This document shows positions 1 through 11,660 of a DNA stretch of 64,000 nt, piece by piece (position 1 is the stretch's first letter; every line of letters starts with the position of its first letter). This DNA is from Austropuccinia psidii. Lineage: Eukaryota; Basidiomycota; Pucciniomycetes; Pucciniales; Sphaerophragmiaceae. A program made the position numbers and the translations under genes. Below the pieces are notes generated by a model, which saw only the letters and a program-made list of their open reading frames with translations, was not told the DNA's origin and did not search any database. Where the stretch lies: NCBI GenBank assembly GCA_023105745.1, contig JALGQZ010000004.1, positions 39,942,437-40,006,436 on the forward strand, given 5' to 3'.

Positions 1-1366
1 CTAATACTTCATATTTTCAATCAATATTATTAATTTGTGCACTAATTATATCAATTTCATCATTTTCAGAAGTTTCTGACTCTTCATTATCTTTCTCAGA
101 ATCTCATTCTTCTTCTTTGTCATTGTGGTCCTTTGTTTCCACAATTTCACTGATCTTTTCTTTTTTAAGGAAATTATTGGCTGACTGTCAAATACCCCCA
201 CATTTATGGAATTTTTTTTGCTTGTTACTGTTGGGTGTATTGGGCTTGAAAGGTTCCCTCGGTTTATCTTTCTTGAAAAATGGTTTATTTGGAACTTTGA
301 TGTCCACTTTTTTCCAAGTTCTGCCAATATTAGTTCTTGTCGCTATATCTTCCAGTGCATTGATATATTCCTCTGTGGAGCATGGTTCTATGCACCTGCT
401 TCTCAGGCGTGTATAATTCCCCTCAAATTTTCTTGAGTATCTTCAAGTGAACCATCTTTGGTGACATTTAATGGTATAGTGAATTCAACTTTTCAACTTG
501 TTTTAGAAACCAAGTCAAAGGTTTATCCTTATCTGGATCAAAGACAGAGTTTTCAAATGAATTTTCTATTTTTTCCCTTCAGGCATCATTTTCCCATTTG
601 GTGATTATTTCATTGCTCTACCAAGACCAGTTATCTTTACCATTGGTTTGTCTTATACCATAATACCATATTTTTGCAGGTTTTTCAAATAATGAATGTA
701 ATCTTGCAGTGATTAATTCATCTGGTATGGCATAATCCTCTTGTAACATATAAATTGTTTCAATTAATGACATATGGTCATAGACACCTTGACCTGTGAA
801 TGTTGGCCATTCTTTTAATTAAGGTTCTTCCTTAATTAATACTTGGTTATTGTCTTGATTACTCAAGTCTGTCATGAATGTATTTTTTATTTTCTCTTTT
901 GGTTTAACAGGAATTCTTATGTGACAAAAGGGGGTTGATAACTTTGGCATATTCAAGTTAGCCTCATTTATTTTGTCCTTTTTTTCAGTAATAAGTCTTA
1001 TTTCACTTTGCATGCCATCCTCAATATTAATCCTTTCTTCATGACTCTTTTCTACATTGTCTAGAAGTAATTTTTGATGTGATAAAGTCTTTTCTTCAAA
1101 GATTTCAGCAGAAATACTTAATTTGTTTAATTGTTCTATGGAATTGTCCATTCTCACATTATAATTTATTGTTCAATTTTTTTCTCTAATATCTTTTATG
1201 TATTTATACAATTATTGTTTTCCTTGTAATAATTTTTGAGTATTGTCAATTAAAATTCTTGGTCAATTATTTTCAACCATAAGTTTAGTGTTATTAATTT
1301 CTTTTTTATTTTTTACCACAATTTTTGCTAAAGATGATAAGCTGTTATTTATTTCTTGTAAGGATA
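1..1366 (-). pseudogene. Gag C-terminal part of element F (decayed Ty3-type retroelement)
   Basis: Read on the minus strand, this stretch matches the capsid region of element E's Gag (32574-33536). The clearest anchor near 780-840 reads LKEWPTFTGQGVYDHM against LEEWPTFSGEGEYNHI in E. Further left come matches to the E motifs around 'EPCSTEDYINAMEDI' and the start of a zinc-knuckle region. The longest open piece is 819-1157, a charged and probably helical segment. Stops and frameshifts break the frame repeatedly, so no full protein can be made. The N-terminal half of the same gag lies at 10635-11660; element D separates the two and is bordered by GGATA on each side. Gag would form the virus-like particle that packages element RNA. 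F's protease and pol lie to the left of the window. Confidence 0.8.
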
Positions 1367-2896
1367 TGTCACAACCATGAATAATCACCCCCCCCCCAAT
1401 GGGTGTTGCGGCAATTCTAGCCTGAGCCCAGTTTATGTCCAGTTGACCATATAATATGTTTATGGCCAGTTATGCCCTCTTGGTTCTCTATGGCCTCTTG
1501 GCCATATCCTGCCTTCATTGGCCTTATTGGCCAATTCTCTACCTCACCAACCCCCAGGCCATTATCCTTCTTTTTGGTCCTGGGGGGTCTTTTCAGTCTG
1601 TCAGGGACCTATGACCCCTCTAGCCACAACCAGGCCCTTAGCCCAACCCCTTATATTATGTGGGTTTTGGCCTGAATGGCCCTTTTGGGCCATTTAGGCA
1701 CCCTACAGCCTCTACAGCCCACAGTCTGTGGGACCATTAGGCCCCTTTTGGCCCAAATCCAATGAGGCCAAAAGGGGCCAAGGGGGAAGTGCATCAGCCC
1801 CCAAGGGGAGGTTTGGCCCCACAAGTGGCCACAAATCAGCGCATGGCCTCCGGAAACCACCAGCGTCCACCAGCTCAGCTCCAAGAAAGGATACCCCTCA
1901 AGCTCAGGGGTAGACATTTCCTTCCTCAATGCACCCCACACTCAAGGATCCAGGAGTGGTGCATATATGGTATAATATACCATTATGCACCGTTTTTGCT
2001 CAGCAATCCAATGATGATGTTTTCAGGACCAAATGAGGTGATTCCGAATTAAGTCCCCAATCCATCACCAATTTTGAAGGAGAACTTTTCAGCTATTCAG
2101 TCTTGCAATTCCCTGGTAGCTACCAAAAGACCATTCAAGGACCCCAACCACCTGGCCCTGCAGGAGCTGGGTTGTCAATTCTAATCAGGACTATTCTAAG
2201 GGCAATTCTCATAGGTTCTCAATTATTTCAATCATTGTCAAGGAATCAAGTACTCAGCATTCAGTGGACAGCTCAATTGGTCCATACAGGTAGTAATTAA
2301 TCATCCTGTATGGCCTTGGCCCATTTGGGCCAGTTCAGATTGCACTGTGGGAATTCAGTCAAACAGTTCAATGCTCAAGATGGCCAGAACTGTATTGGCC
2401 CAATTCAGACAATACAGCCGGGTGACTCAACCTCCAGGATCAGCCTTTCAGCCTTTCACATATACTGGCCACCTTTCATCACCTGGGGAATATTTCCCCA
2501 GTTAATCAATATATTGGATCTATTTTTATCCTTCTTTTCTTTTCTTTTATTAAATTAGATACTGACAATCTTAAGTTAGTCATTTGCACCTTTTCCTTCT
2601 TTTCCTGTCAGTGGATATTGGTGGTCATATCCTTTACTAATGACATTGTTCTTTCTGACAGGTTGAAACAGTGAATTGAGGATTCATTTGGTTGGCTCTT
2701 TGGATTTTGGCTTTCTTTATCATCTTGGCCATTGGCTTTCCTTTCTCTTTTTATCTTTGGAATACTTGTTTTTACTCTTATCCTTCCTTAAAGAAATGTA
2801 TTTCTTTTTATTTCTTCATTCTTTTGCAGCCCTCCAAGTGAGCTCTTGATTCCTGAGTTGTAGGCCATTCTTGCTTCCATAAGAGCCCCTGTGACA
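1367..2896 (+). repeat. 5' LTR of element D
   Basis: It starts TGTCAC and ends GTGACA, matching the repeat at 9415-10634. This copy is about 300 bp longer because of a segment around 1470-1760 rich in GGCC words (for example TTGGCC, TGGCC, GGGCC), which is missing from the 3' LTR. A run of about ten Cs sits near 1387. The second half closely resembles the second half of the element C LTR, whereas the first half does not. Confidence 0.92.
1969..1981 (+). promoter_or_regulatory. LTR palindrome GGTATAATATACC, possible core-promoter element
   Basis: This is an imperfect-centre palindrome with arms GGTAT and ATACC around AAT, followed by CATTATGCA. It is repeated in the 3' LTR at 9708-9720. In element C the same place reads GGTGTTATACACC (45052-45064), so both arms changed together and the symmetry was kept. 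Its TATA-like content fits a core promoter, but no start site is known. Confidence 0.45.
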
Positions 2897-3641
2897 TTAT
2901 AATAATTAACTCATAATTTCCTTTAATTCAGCTCATTTATTCTTATATCATTCTGATTCACTCATTTCATCAAAAGTATGACTCTTTAATGTTTTATGAA
3001 CTTTATGATCTTGCATCACCTCTCAATTTTCTCTCATTTATTATTCATTTTGAACATTGATAGCTGACGCAATTTTATTTTTGTTTCTTTTAAAATCTTA
3101 TCTCAAATCATCGAATTTATTTTCATTCATAATTCAGGTGTAATATCACTGTTCATTTGATTTTTCAAATTGGTCATAAAGACTGGTCAGACACACTCTT
3201 CATATCAAGATTCATTTCAAATCATCCTTCAAGAAATTTTTATTTTAAGGAAAATTTCACTTGAATTTATTTGATTGATTAATTGTTTTGACATATAACT
3301 GATATTGATTTCAAGAAAATTGATTGACCTGAAGATTTCATTGACTTTGCTGATCTTAACATCAAGAATTTTGACATAAATTGGGTTTGCCTCAAGAATT
3401 CAATGATTGATTGATGTTCTGCAAGATGTTTGACTTTTGCTTGATTTGACTTATTGATTTATTGACTTGAAGATTTCACTTTGAAATTTTCTTTATTCAT
3501 TTACCTCAAGATTTCATTTTTGACTTATTGATTTTTCTTCAAGACATTGATTTTGACTTCAAGCAATCAGTTGAATTGCCTCAAGTTTTCATCTTCAAAT
3601 CTTGATTATTGTTCATTTTATTTCATTTTTATCCTGAAATA
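2897..3641 (+). other. Element D 5' leader without an obvious tRNA primer site
   Basis: No gene is seen here. The sequence directly after the LTR (TTATAATAATTAACTCATAA) is the same after the 5' LTR of element C, but it does not begin with the TGG expected of a tRNA-CCA primer-binding site. The rest is AT-rich with many short words of the type TCAAGAATT and TTGATTGA. It leads into the first gag ATG at 3642. Confidence 0.6.
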
Positions 3642-4956
3642 ATGCCCATTCAACACTCACCTCCTGCAAGGAAGACAAGATCTTAGGCCAGAGCTCAAGC
3701 TGTTCTTATTCCAACTCCAAGAGCTCCTTTTGATGGCACCCCAGCAGTTCCTCAACTGAGGGCCCATTTAGACAGAGGACCAAATGTGGAAGGAGCAGCA
3801 CCATCCAGGAAGGAAGGGAGAGGGCCAAGAAGATCAAATTCTTTCTCAGGGGTAGTTGGGGGATTTCCAGGGCTTTCAAGGCCCACTTTCAAAGGTCCTG
3901 GTGAAGATGGTGAAGAGGAGGAGGAGAATTCTGTGCAATAGGAAGAGTCTGATAGTACTGAAGGTGTTCTTGCTCCTGTGGGTGCATCCCAAGGTACTGG
4001 AGGACCAACTCTAGCCCAGTCTGATCAGCCTGTCTCTCATCAGTCTGAACCATCCTTATTTGCCATTATGCAGCAGATGACTCAAATTATGGCCAATCTT
4101 CAAGCAGCTTCAGTTTCTGAGTCATCAAGACTACCAGCCTTCAAGACTCCATCTATGAAGGCACCAGAATGCTTTGATGGGACTCAGCCCTTCAAAGTCA
4201 GAAGCTTTATCCAGTCCTTCCAATTAATCTTTCATAATTATCTGGCAAACCTTCTCAAGACAGAAAGAAGGTTCTCTATGCCACTTTTTTTCTCATTGGA
4301 AGGGCTGCAAAATGGATTGAGCCTTACCTTTCCAATCTCACCAATCAAGATTCAAATTACCTTCCAATTAATGGAGCTTATTTTAATCTCAACTCTTCAG
4401 CTTATTTGGGGCCCCAAATGAAGGCAGAAAAGCTGGATCAGAATTTGATCCTTTAAGAATGAAAGAAGGTGGGCATGTATCATTATACATTGCTTATTTC
4501 AGAAGTTTGGTCTTAAGAATAGGGTATTGGGGTGAAAGAGCTCTCATCAATCATTTAAGGAAGGGATTGCCATCAAGGATTCTGGATCAGTTGGCCTCTC
4601 ATCCTTCAAGAATTGACTCTCTTAAAGACTTAATGGATATTACCCTGGCGCTTGATACCAGGTATCATGAGAGGCAAAAAGGGAAGGGTCATCATCAAGA
4701 GGAGAAGCCTGAAGCCTCAAAGTCAAAAAATATTTGTTGTCAAAAGAAGAAGAAGAATTTTCAGAAGAGGGACAAGCTGCATTCTTCTGTGTTGAATAAA
4801 GCCTTTAAGTTAATGAATTCTGAAAAAGAAAGAAGAATCAAGGAGGGTCTATGTACCTATTGTGGTGGGGAGCATAGTCTTGAGTCCTGTTTCAAAAGGC
4901 CTCAGAACAAGCTTGCCCAACCATCAGGAAATTTTCCCAACCAGGGAAAAGCCTGA
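3642..4956 (+). pseudogene. Gag of element D (capsid plus zinc knuckle), broken
   Basis: The start is placed at the ATG at 3642 because the frame reads MPIQHSPPARKT, collinear with the intact start of element C's gag at 46657. A TAG follows about 14 codons in, where C has CAG. A second TAG lies near 3941, and a frameshift near 4250 moves the frame. The order is a Pro/Gly-rich N-terminus, an acidic stretch, a capsid-like helical region (around 'KAPECFDGTQPFKVRSF'), then a Lys-rich nucleocapsid with the knuckle CTYCGGEHSLESC (C-X2-C-X3-H-X4-C, one residue shorter than the classic spacing). Gag would form the particle and bind element RNA. Confidence 0.85.
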
Positions 4957-5028
4957 GTGAAGATCATGTTGTGTTCAATGGTCTTCACTTTTTGCCATCC
5001 AGAGCACAATTGTGCATTCTGAATACTG

Positions 5029-5682
5029 GTGTTAAGAATTCTCTTAAATTATTTGTTTTTTCCTTCTCTTTGTGATGTTTTTTTCAATATTCTCATTGAT
5101 TCTGGTCCTTCCAACTCATTTATTGCAAAGCAGTTTGTTCAGAAGTATTCTTTGACTATGTCAGAACTCCCAGAGAGGATTCCTATTATAATTTTGGACT
5201 CCTCTGAGTCCCCTTCCTTATTTGTGACTCACCATACTAAATATATAGTTGGGCTTCCCTCATTCCCAAGCTGTGAATGGGACTTTTTAGTCATTGATAC
5301 TCCCAAGGGGGAAGACCTCATATTGGGCTTTGACTTTCTTAATCATTTTAATCCATCTATTGATTGGAAGAAAGGGCTTATCACCTTTAATTCTGGTCAT
5401 AAGGACTATTATGATCCTTCGAAATCTTTCAGTAATGACTTTTCTTCTGCCAAATCATGTGCAGCTCTGGCTGGTGATTATAGAACAACATCATTTCCAT
5501 CTTCTGTCCATATTCCTTGCCTTAATTCCCATCAGTCATTACTATCCTCTAGAGATGAATTATTCAAAGAAATTAAAGATGTTGGAGAAGATAATTTGGT
5601 AACTTCACTTCATCTCTTCTTTGGGAATATGGACCTTCCTCCTTCATCTTATCATGAATCCCTGGGGGAGTTTTGGGATTAA
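5029..5682 (+). pseudogene. Retropepsin (aspartic protease) domain of element D
   Basis: The open segment carries the retropepsin signature ILIDSGPSNSFI (catalytic D-S-G) and, about 70 residues on, LILGFDFLNHFNPSIDW, the usual second landmark of Ty3-type proteases. The protease would cut the Gag-Pol polyprotein as a dimer inside the particle. The catalytic triplet is intact, but the frame is not joined to gag or RT because stops occur on both sides. The first ATG at 5029 is probably not a real start; the domain belongs to a longer polyprotein. Confidence 0.8.
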
Positions 5683-7160
5683 GAGGAAGAGCCAGAAGAA
5701 GTAGGCACTGTGATAAAGGCTGTTCCTTCTGTCTATCACCAGTACTTGGATGTATTCTCCAAGGTGAAAGCAGAGAAACTTCCTCCTCACCATGCCTGTG
5801 ATCATCATATCAAGCTCAAGGGGTCTCTACCTCCAGTTTGAGTGATCTACTCTTTATCAAACCAGGAGTCAGATACACTCAGGGCCTACATTTCAGAGAA
5901 TGTAGAGAAGGGTCTTATCCATACAAGCTCCTCTTCAACAGGAGCACCTGTCTTCTTTGTCAAAGGGAAGATGGTAGCCTCCATTCGTGTGTTGATTACT
6001 GCAAACTCAATGCTGTTGCTGGGAAGAACAAGTATCCTGTTCCTCCTATGAATCAGCTCCTTAACTTCTTTAATGGTTCTTCTATCTTCTCCAACATTGA
6101 TCTGCATGGTGCATATAACCTGCTCAGAATCAAGAAGGGTGATGAACATTTTACATCTTTTAGAACTAAATATGGCAGTTATGAGTACTTGGGTATGCCA
6201 TTTGGGCTCACCAATGCTCCTGCCTCTTTTCAAAATCTTGTCAATGATATTTTCCAAGATCTTCTTGATTTTTCTGTTGAGGCTTATTTGGATGACCTTA
6301 TGGTCTTTTCCAAATTGGACAAAGAACCTGTCACTCATGTTTCCAGCATTCTGACCAGACTCAGAGCCAATAACCTCTTTGCTAAGGCTTCTAAGTGCCT
6401 ATTTCATGTTACTAGTGTTGAGTATCTAGAGTATGTTGTTTCTTCTTAACACCTCAAGATGGATCAAGAAAAAGTCCAGCAAATTCTTAATTGGCCACCT
6501 CCAAGAAACCTCAAGGCTCTTCAATAATTCCTTGGCTTTGCCAACTTTTACCGCCATTTCATCAAGAATTATTCAAAGAAAATCAGTTCACTCACCAGTT
6601 TCCTCAAGAAAGATTCCTGTTTCTCCCTCAATGAGGAAGCTCTTAGTCATTTTAATCAACTCAAAGAGGCTTTCACCACTGCTCTAATCCTTCTCTACCC
6701 ACCATTATAGAGACCGATGCATCCAATTATGCCTTTGGTTCTGTACTGAGTCAGGTCTCTGACTCAGGAAAACATCCCATTGCATCTGACAGCTGCAAGC
6801 ATACTCCAGAAGAGCTCAACTATGAGATTTGTGACAAGGAAATCCTTGGCATAGTCTGGGCTCTCAAGCACTGAAGGTCATTCCTTCTTTGCCTTTCTTT
6901 GTCTTTTGAAGTTCTCACCAATCACTCTTCACTTCAATACTTAATGTCTTCAAAAGTCCTTACTCAACATCAAGCCTGCTGGGCTGAATTTCACTACCCA
7001 ATCACTTACCGCTCTGGATGCCTAGCTACTCTTCCAGACACTTTATCACGTCAGGATGACGTTTATCCAGAGACGGGTCAGGATTTCAACCGCTCATCAA
7101 GAAGGATGAAGTCCAACCTTCAAGATAATCTCCAGTCAAGGTGGAATCTTTTTCAAATTT
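5683..7160 (+). pseudogene. Reverse transcriptase and RNase H of element D, broken
   Basis: Fragments in several frames line up with element C's longer open frame (48911-50125). RT landmarks are VPPMNQLL, the block from DLHGAYNLLRI to YLGMPFGLTNAPASFQNLV, and the catalytic AYLDDLMVFSK near 6280-6310, which is intact. The RNase H part begins ETDASNYAFGSVLSQVSDSGKH near 6710. It continues with the KEILGIVWALK and TNHSSLQYL blocks and the C-terminal LPDTLSRQDDVYP. Frameshifts near 5965 and 6680 and stops near 5840, 6449 and 6875 prevent translation. RT copies the element RNA and RNase H removes it from the hybrid. Confidence 0.85.
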
Positions 7161-8619
7161 GATTGATTCAATTGAGAAGGCTCTATGGCAAGATTCTCAG
7201 TACAGAAGTATTTTTCAAGAATTGGGTAAAGGTAAATCTTTCCAGGATTATTTTCTTGATTCCTCTTCTCAACTTCTCTTATTAAAAGATTGGGTTGTGG
7301 TCCCAAATGACCACACAATTAAACTCAGCATCTTTTAAAAGCATCATGATTCTCCATTAGCTGGACACCCTGGCCAAGAGAAGACTCTCAAACTTGTCAA
7401 GCAGGATTTCCACTGGTCCAGCATGACTCAATTCATCAAGGATTTTGTCTCATCCTGTCAACAGTGTTAAAGAAACAAGAATATTTGTCACAAGAAGTTT
7501 GGACTCCTCAAACCTCTTCCAATTCTAAATGGTCCTTGGATTTGTCTTTCAATGGACTTTATCACTTGACTGCCACTTTCCAATTCTTTTGATTCAATTC
7601 TGGTCATAGTGGACAGGTTCTCAAAAATGGCACTTTTTATTCCCACAATGTCTTCAATCACTTCACTGGATTTGGCCCATTTATTCATCAAGAATATCTT
7701 TTCAAAGCATGGCCTTCCTTCAGGCATTGTCAGTGATACAGGTACACTTTTTGTTTCCTCCTTTTGCACCAATCTTTGTCAGCAGCTCAAGCTTTCAACA
7801 GATCTGTCAGCTGCTTAACACCCATAAACTGATTGACAGACAGAGAGGGTAAATTAGATACTAGAACAGTACCTTTGGATGTATGTCAGCTATCATCAAG
7901 ATGATTGGAACACCTGGCTCCCTCTGGCTGAATTTGCCTACAGCAACTCTGATCACTCCTCAACACAACAATCACCATTTTTTACTGTTTATGGAAGAGA
8001 TCCAAAGTTTGACTCAGTTCACATTACTCAAGACACTCTTTCTAGAAAGTTATCAACAAAAATCCAATCATTACAGCAAGATGTCAAGAGAGAACTTGAA
8101 GCTGCTATAAACAGGCTTAAGAGGTATGCAGATAAAAGTAGAGCAAGTCCACCCATTTTCAATCCTGGTGACATGGTATGGCTTTCTTCCAAGAAGATCA
8201 AATCAAGAAGGCCCACCAAAAATCTGTCTGAAAGAGGGTTGGGTCCTTTTCCAATCTTGAAGAAAATCAGTACTCACGCTTACCACCTCAAGCTTTCATC
8301 TCAATGGGAATCCATCCATCCAGTCTTCCATATTTCCCTCCTCGAACCAGTCAAGAAATTGACAATCCCAAATTGCCATCAAGAGCCTCCTCCTCCAATC
8401 ATCATTGAAGAAGAAGAGGAATGGGAAGTCTGTCAAATACTGGATTCAAAGTACAAGAGAAGAAAATTATGGTATCTGGTGGAATGGAAATGTTTCAGTC
8501 AAAAACTAGAAAGATCCACTTGGGAACCAGCCAAAAACCTCAAGAATTGCCCTGAACTTGTCAAAAATTTTCATTCCTTATATCCTGACGATCCAGGCCC
8601 CAATTCTCCAAGAGCTTGA
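7161..8619 (+). pseudogene. Integrase with C-terminal chromodomain of element D, broken
   Basis: The region reads as an integrase zinc-binding part (HHDSPLAGHPGQEKT, then SSCQQC), a catalytic core (SMDFIT for the first Asp, VDRFSKMALF, GIVSDTG for the second Asp, and QTERVN for the Glu), and a terminal open frame at 7879-8619. That frame holds the DNA-binding tail (FNPGDMVWLSSK, HPVFHISLLEPV), an acidic linker, and a chromodomain (about EWEVCQILDSK to STWEPAKNLKN). The chromodomain places D among chromoviruses, whose integrases are thought to be steered to chromatin marks. Several stops occur in the core, for example inside 'TD*QTERV' and 'QQC*RN'. The final frame closes at 8619. Confidence 0.87.
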
Positions 8620-9414
8620 TTTTCGTGGCTCTTGGTGGGGAGAGGAATTACCAAAAGTAACTCCCATTCCTGGTATGCACCTTTAGGGGTATTCTACTCC
8701 TTTCTGTTGTAAGCATCACCTTGGCCACTCTGTGAGCACTTTGCAATTTTGGACACAGACCTTTTGCCTGGATTTAAACACAAATTCCAATATATGGCCA
8801 TTTCCACTTGGGGAAATGGACCATTCTTCTTCTTAATTCTTTTTTCCAAGTCATTAATTTTCAATACATTTTTTCATCAATCTTCCTTCATTTATGGCAC
8901 TGGCAGGAGTGGTAAATATCAAAAGTAAGTTCCTCTCCTGGTGTGAACTTCCCTGAGGGGTCTACAGTCTTTCAAAACATAAGCTTGGCCACTCTGTGAG
9001 CACCTGGCATCAATACTTGTTTTCCAGGTTCTTTGCAATTTTAAATAAACTGTCAATATCCGTGGTGAAGATTGAAATCCCCCTCAATATTTTGTTTTCT
9101 TTTATTTTTTCTTTTTTCTATTTTCAATTTTCTTTCTTATCTTTCTTTCTTTATATTTTCTCCAAAATTTTCTTTCTTATAATTCTTGATTCCCAAATCT
9201 TTATGCCAATTCAATTTTTTAAAATTCCCAAAGCCAAATGTCAAGAGAAGACCAAATAAACCTCATCTCACATGCAAACCTCTTTACCAGTCTGAAAATT
9301 CTTTTCAAGATTCAATACCTCTGGTCTCCCTATGTCCAATCCATCACAACAGCCTCAACAGGCTTTTACCTTATCATGGTGCTCAGGAGCTCACCATTCA
9401 AGGTAGGGGGGTAC
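8620..9414 (+). other. Element D 3' noncoding region with direct repeat and polypurine tract
   Basis: There is no gene here. Two imperfect copies of a segment of about 110 bp occur at about 8632-8752 and 8893-9005. Both contain 'AAAAGTAA', 'CCTGGT', 'GGGGT' and 'TTGGCCACTCTGTGAGCAC'. The same pair exists in element C (about 51604-51712 and 51873-51976), so the duplication predates the split of C and D. The last bases, AGGTAGGGGGGTAC before TGTCAC, form the polypurine tract that would prime plus-strand synthesis. Confidence 0.65.
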
Positions 9415-10634
9415 TGTCACAACCACGAATGATCACCCCCCCCAATGGGTGTTGTGGTAATTCTAGCCTGAAACCAGTTTATGGTCAGTAGGCCTACCTG
9501 GGCCAGTTTTGGCCCCAAAACCCAACCAACCCAGAAATGGCCAAAACACCTTAGGACCCACAAGTGGCCACAATTCAGCCCATGGCCTCTGGCAACCACC
9601 AGAGGCAACCAGCTCAGCTCCAACAAAACATTCCTGTCAAGTTCAGGGGAAGGCCTTTCCTTCCTCAATGCACCCCGCACTCAAGGATCCAGGAGTGTTG
9701 CATATATGGTATAATATACCATTATGCATTATTTTTTCTCAGCAATCCAATGGTGACATTTTCAGGACCAAATTACGTTGTTCCAAATCAAGTCCCCAAT
9801 CCATCACCAATTTTGAAGGAGAATTTTTCAGCTATTCAGTCTGGCGATTCCCTGGAAGCTACCAGAAAACCATTCAAGGACCCCAACCGCCTGGCCCTGC
9901 AGGAGTTGGGTTGTCAATTCTCATCATGAATATTCTAAGGGCAATTCTCAGAGCTTATCAATTAGTTCAATCATTGTCAAGGCATCAAGTACTCAGCATT
10001 ATTTAGACAACTCAATTGGTCCATACAGGTTGTAATCAAGCATCCTGTATGGCCTTTGCCCATTTGGGCAATTCATATTCCACTGTGGAAATTCAGTCAC
10101 ACAGCGCAATGCTCAAGATGGCCAGAACTGTATTGGCCCAATTCAGACAATACAACCGGGTGACTCAACCTCCAGGATCAGCCTTTCAGATTTTCACATA
10201 TACTGGCCACCTTTCATCACCTGGGGAATATTTCCCCAGTTAATCAATATATTGGATCTATTTTTATCCTTCTTTTCTTTTCTTTTATTAAATTAGATAC
10301 TGATAATCTTAAGTCATTCATTTTCACCTTTTCCTTCTTTTCCTGTCAGTGGATATTGGTGGTCATATCCTTTACTAATTCCATTGTTCTTTCTGACAGG
10401 TTGAAACAGTGAATTGAGGATTCATTTGGTTGGCTCTTTTGCTTTTGGCTTTCTTTATCATCTTGGCCATTGGCTTCCGTTTCTCTTTTTATCTTTTGCA
10501 TACTTTTCTTTACTCTGATCCTTATTTAAAGAAATATATGCCTTTTTATTTCTTTATTATTTTGGAGCCCTCCAAGTGAGTTCTTGAATCCTAAGTGCCA
10601 GGCCACTCTTGCTTTCATAACAGCTACTGTGACA
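9415..10634 (+). repeat. 3' LTR of element D
   Basis: It runs from TGTCAC to GTGACA and repeats 1367-2896, apart from a gap of about 300 bp and scattered substitutions. The palindrome GGTATAATATACC recurs at 9708-9720. It is followed directly by GGATA, the target duplication, and then by element F gag sequence. Confidence 0.92.
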
Positions 10635-11660
10635 GGATAATAGACTGTTTTTAATGTCTTTAAGAGGTAAGATACTATTTTTAATTTGAGTTAAAGTATT
10701 TACAACATCAGGAGACAAAGCTATTTCTTTGGGAAACAAGGGTGTCTCATTCTTTGTTCCTCTTTGTCCTGGAATTGCATCAAGGTTCTGGCCATGTTGA
10801 AGAAACCATCCATGGCATTTTTTTGAGTTCTTGGAATCCTGTAGCTTGGGGAATATGGTTTACTCCAATTCTTTTTCTTGTTCTTCTTCCCTTCTTGGGG
10901 AAGTTTTTTGGCTTGAGGCTTTCTGGTAGAAGCTACTGGGGCTTCTTCCTTTCTTGCCTCTTTCTTTTTTCCATGGTATTCCTTTATCTTCTTAATTTGA
11001 GGCTTGGATGATATTGGATTCCATACATTGGAATACCTTACTATTTCCTCCTTTTTGAGGAATTTTTTTGGGATACGCCAGGAGTTCATCACTCCTTGGT
11101 GCATTCGTGGCAACATTTCCCAATCTTTGTCCTTGTACACCATGTAATACTGCTTGTACTGGCCCATAGAAATGTCTATTTGAGCCCTCTTAATGTGTTT
11201 TTTCCCTTTTGGAGTTTCTCATACTCAGTTTCACTTCTGGTTCCAAAATCATAGGCATATCTGGGACTTTCCTTTTAAATAGGGCACTTCCTTGTGTGGA
11301 TTCTGTTCCACTGGGAATCGGGCCCTTTCTTTTCCCTTTTGAGGGATCAACTCTACTTTGAACTACACCTCCATCTGATTGAATTGAGTATTGGGATTCT
11401 CTGCTAGTAGTCATAGTAAAAATTTAAGAAAACAAAAGATTTCAGGACACAAAAATATCTTTCATGGCAAAAAAGGAGGTACTCACCTTTAGAGTCCTGA
11501 ATAGTGGATCCTGGTAAAACTAAGTTCTTAGCTTTATTTTTGTTATTGACAATTGTTGCTTGAAAACTTGAACATGTTTCTCCCACAAATCTCTCACAAG
11601 TGGTTTGATTATCCTTTGCTGGGTTGTCTCAAAACACTAAAAATACAAATAAATATATAT
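10635..11660 (-). pseudogene. Element F 5' exon and Gag N-terminal part
   Basis: On the minus strand the piece 10721-11167 (QYKQYYMVYKDKDWE to YRIPRTQKNAMDGFFNMARTL) matches E's Gag at 31594-32127 (QYKNWFRAAKEEEWE to YRIPKLEPSAVDSVFNMARTL). Upstream pieces at 11190-11414 and 11404-11586 correspond to E's leader exons. A splice-donor-like GTGAGT near 11488 (reading leftward, after CTCTAAAG) occupies the place of E's GTGTGT at about 31350, which supports a conserved intron. The 63-base segment that E carries between PQG and the QYK block is absent here. Element A is inserted at 11661 and separates this part from the leader and LTR at 26429-28808. Confidence 0.8.

Larger units (their letters stand above)
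1367..10634 (+). mobile_element. Element D: Ty3/gypsy chromovirus, complete but inactivated
   Basis: Two long direct repeats beginning TGTCACAACCA and ending GTGACA enclose gag, protease, RT, RNase H, integrase and chromodomain in that order, the usual Ty3/gypsy layout. The five bases before the left LTR (1362-1366) and after the right LTR (10635-10639) are both GGATA, a clean target-site duplication. The insertion interrupts the gag of element F. All coding regions carry stops and frameshifts, so this copy is dead. Element C at 44377 is a relative with a nearly collinear body but a different first half of the LTR. Confidence 0.93.

Noticed and set aside
5886..6338. 150-codon minus-strand frame over the D reverse transcriptase
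   Set aside because: It is the mirror of a well-supported RT coding region on the plus strand.
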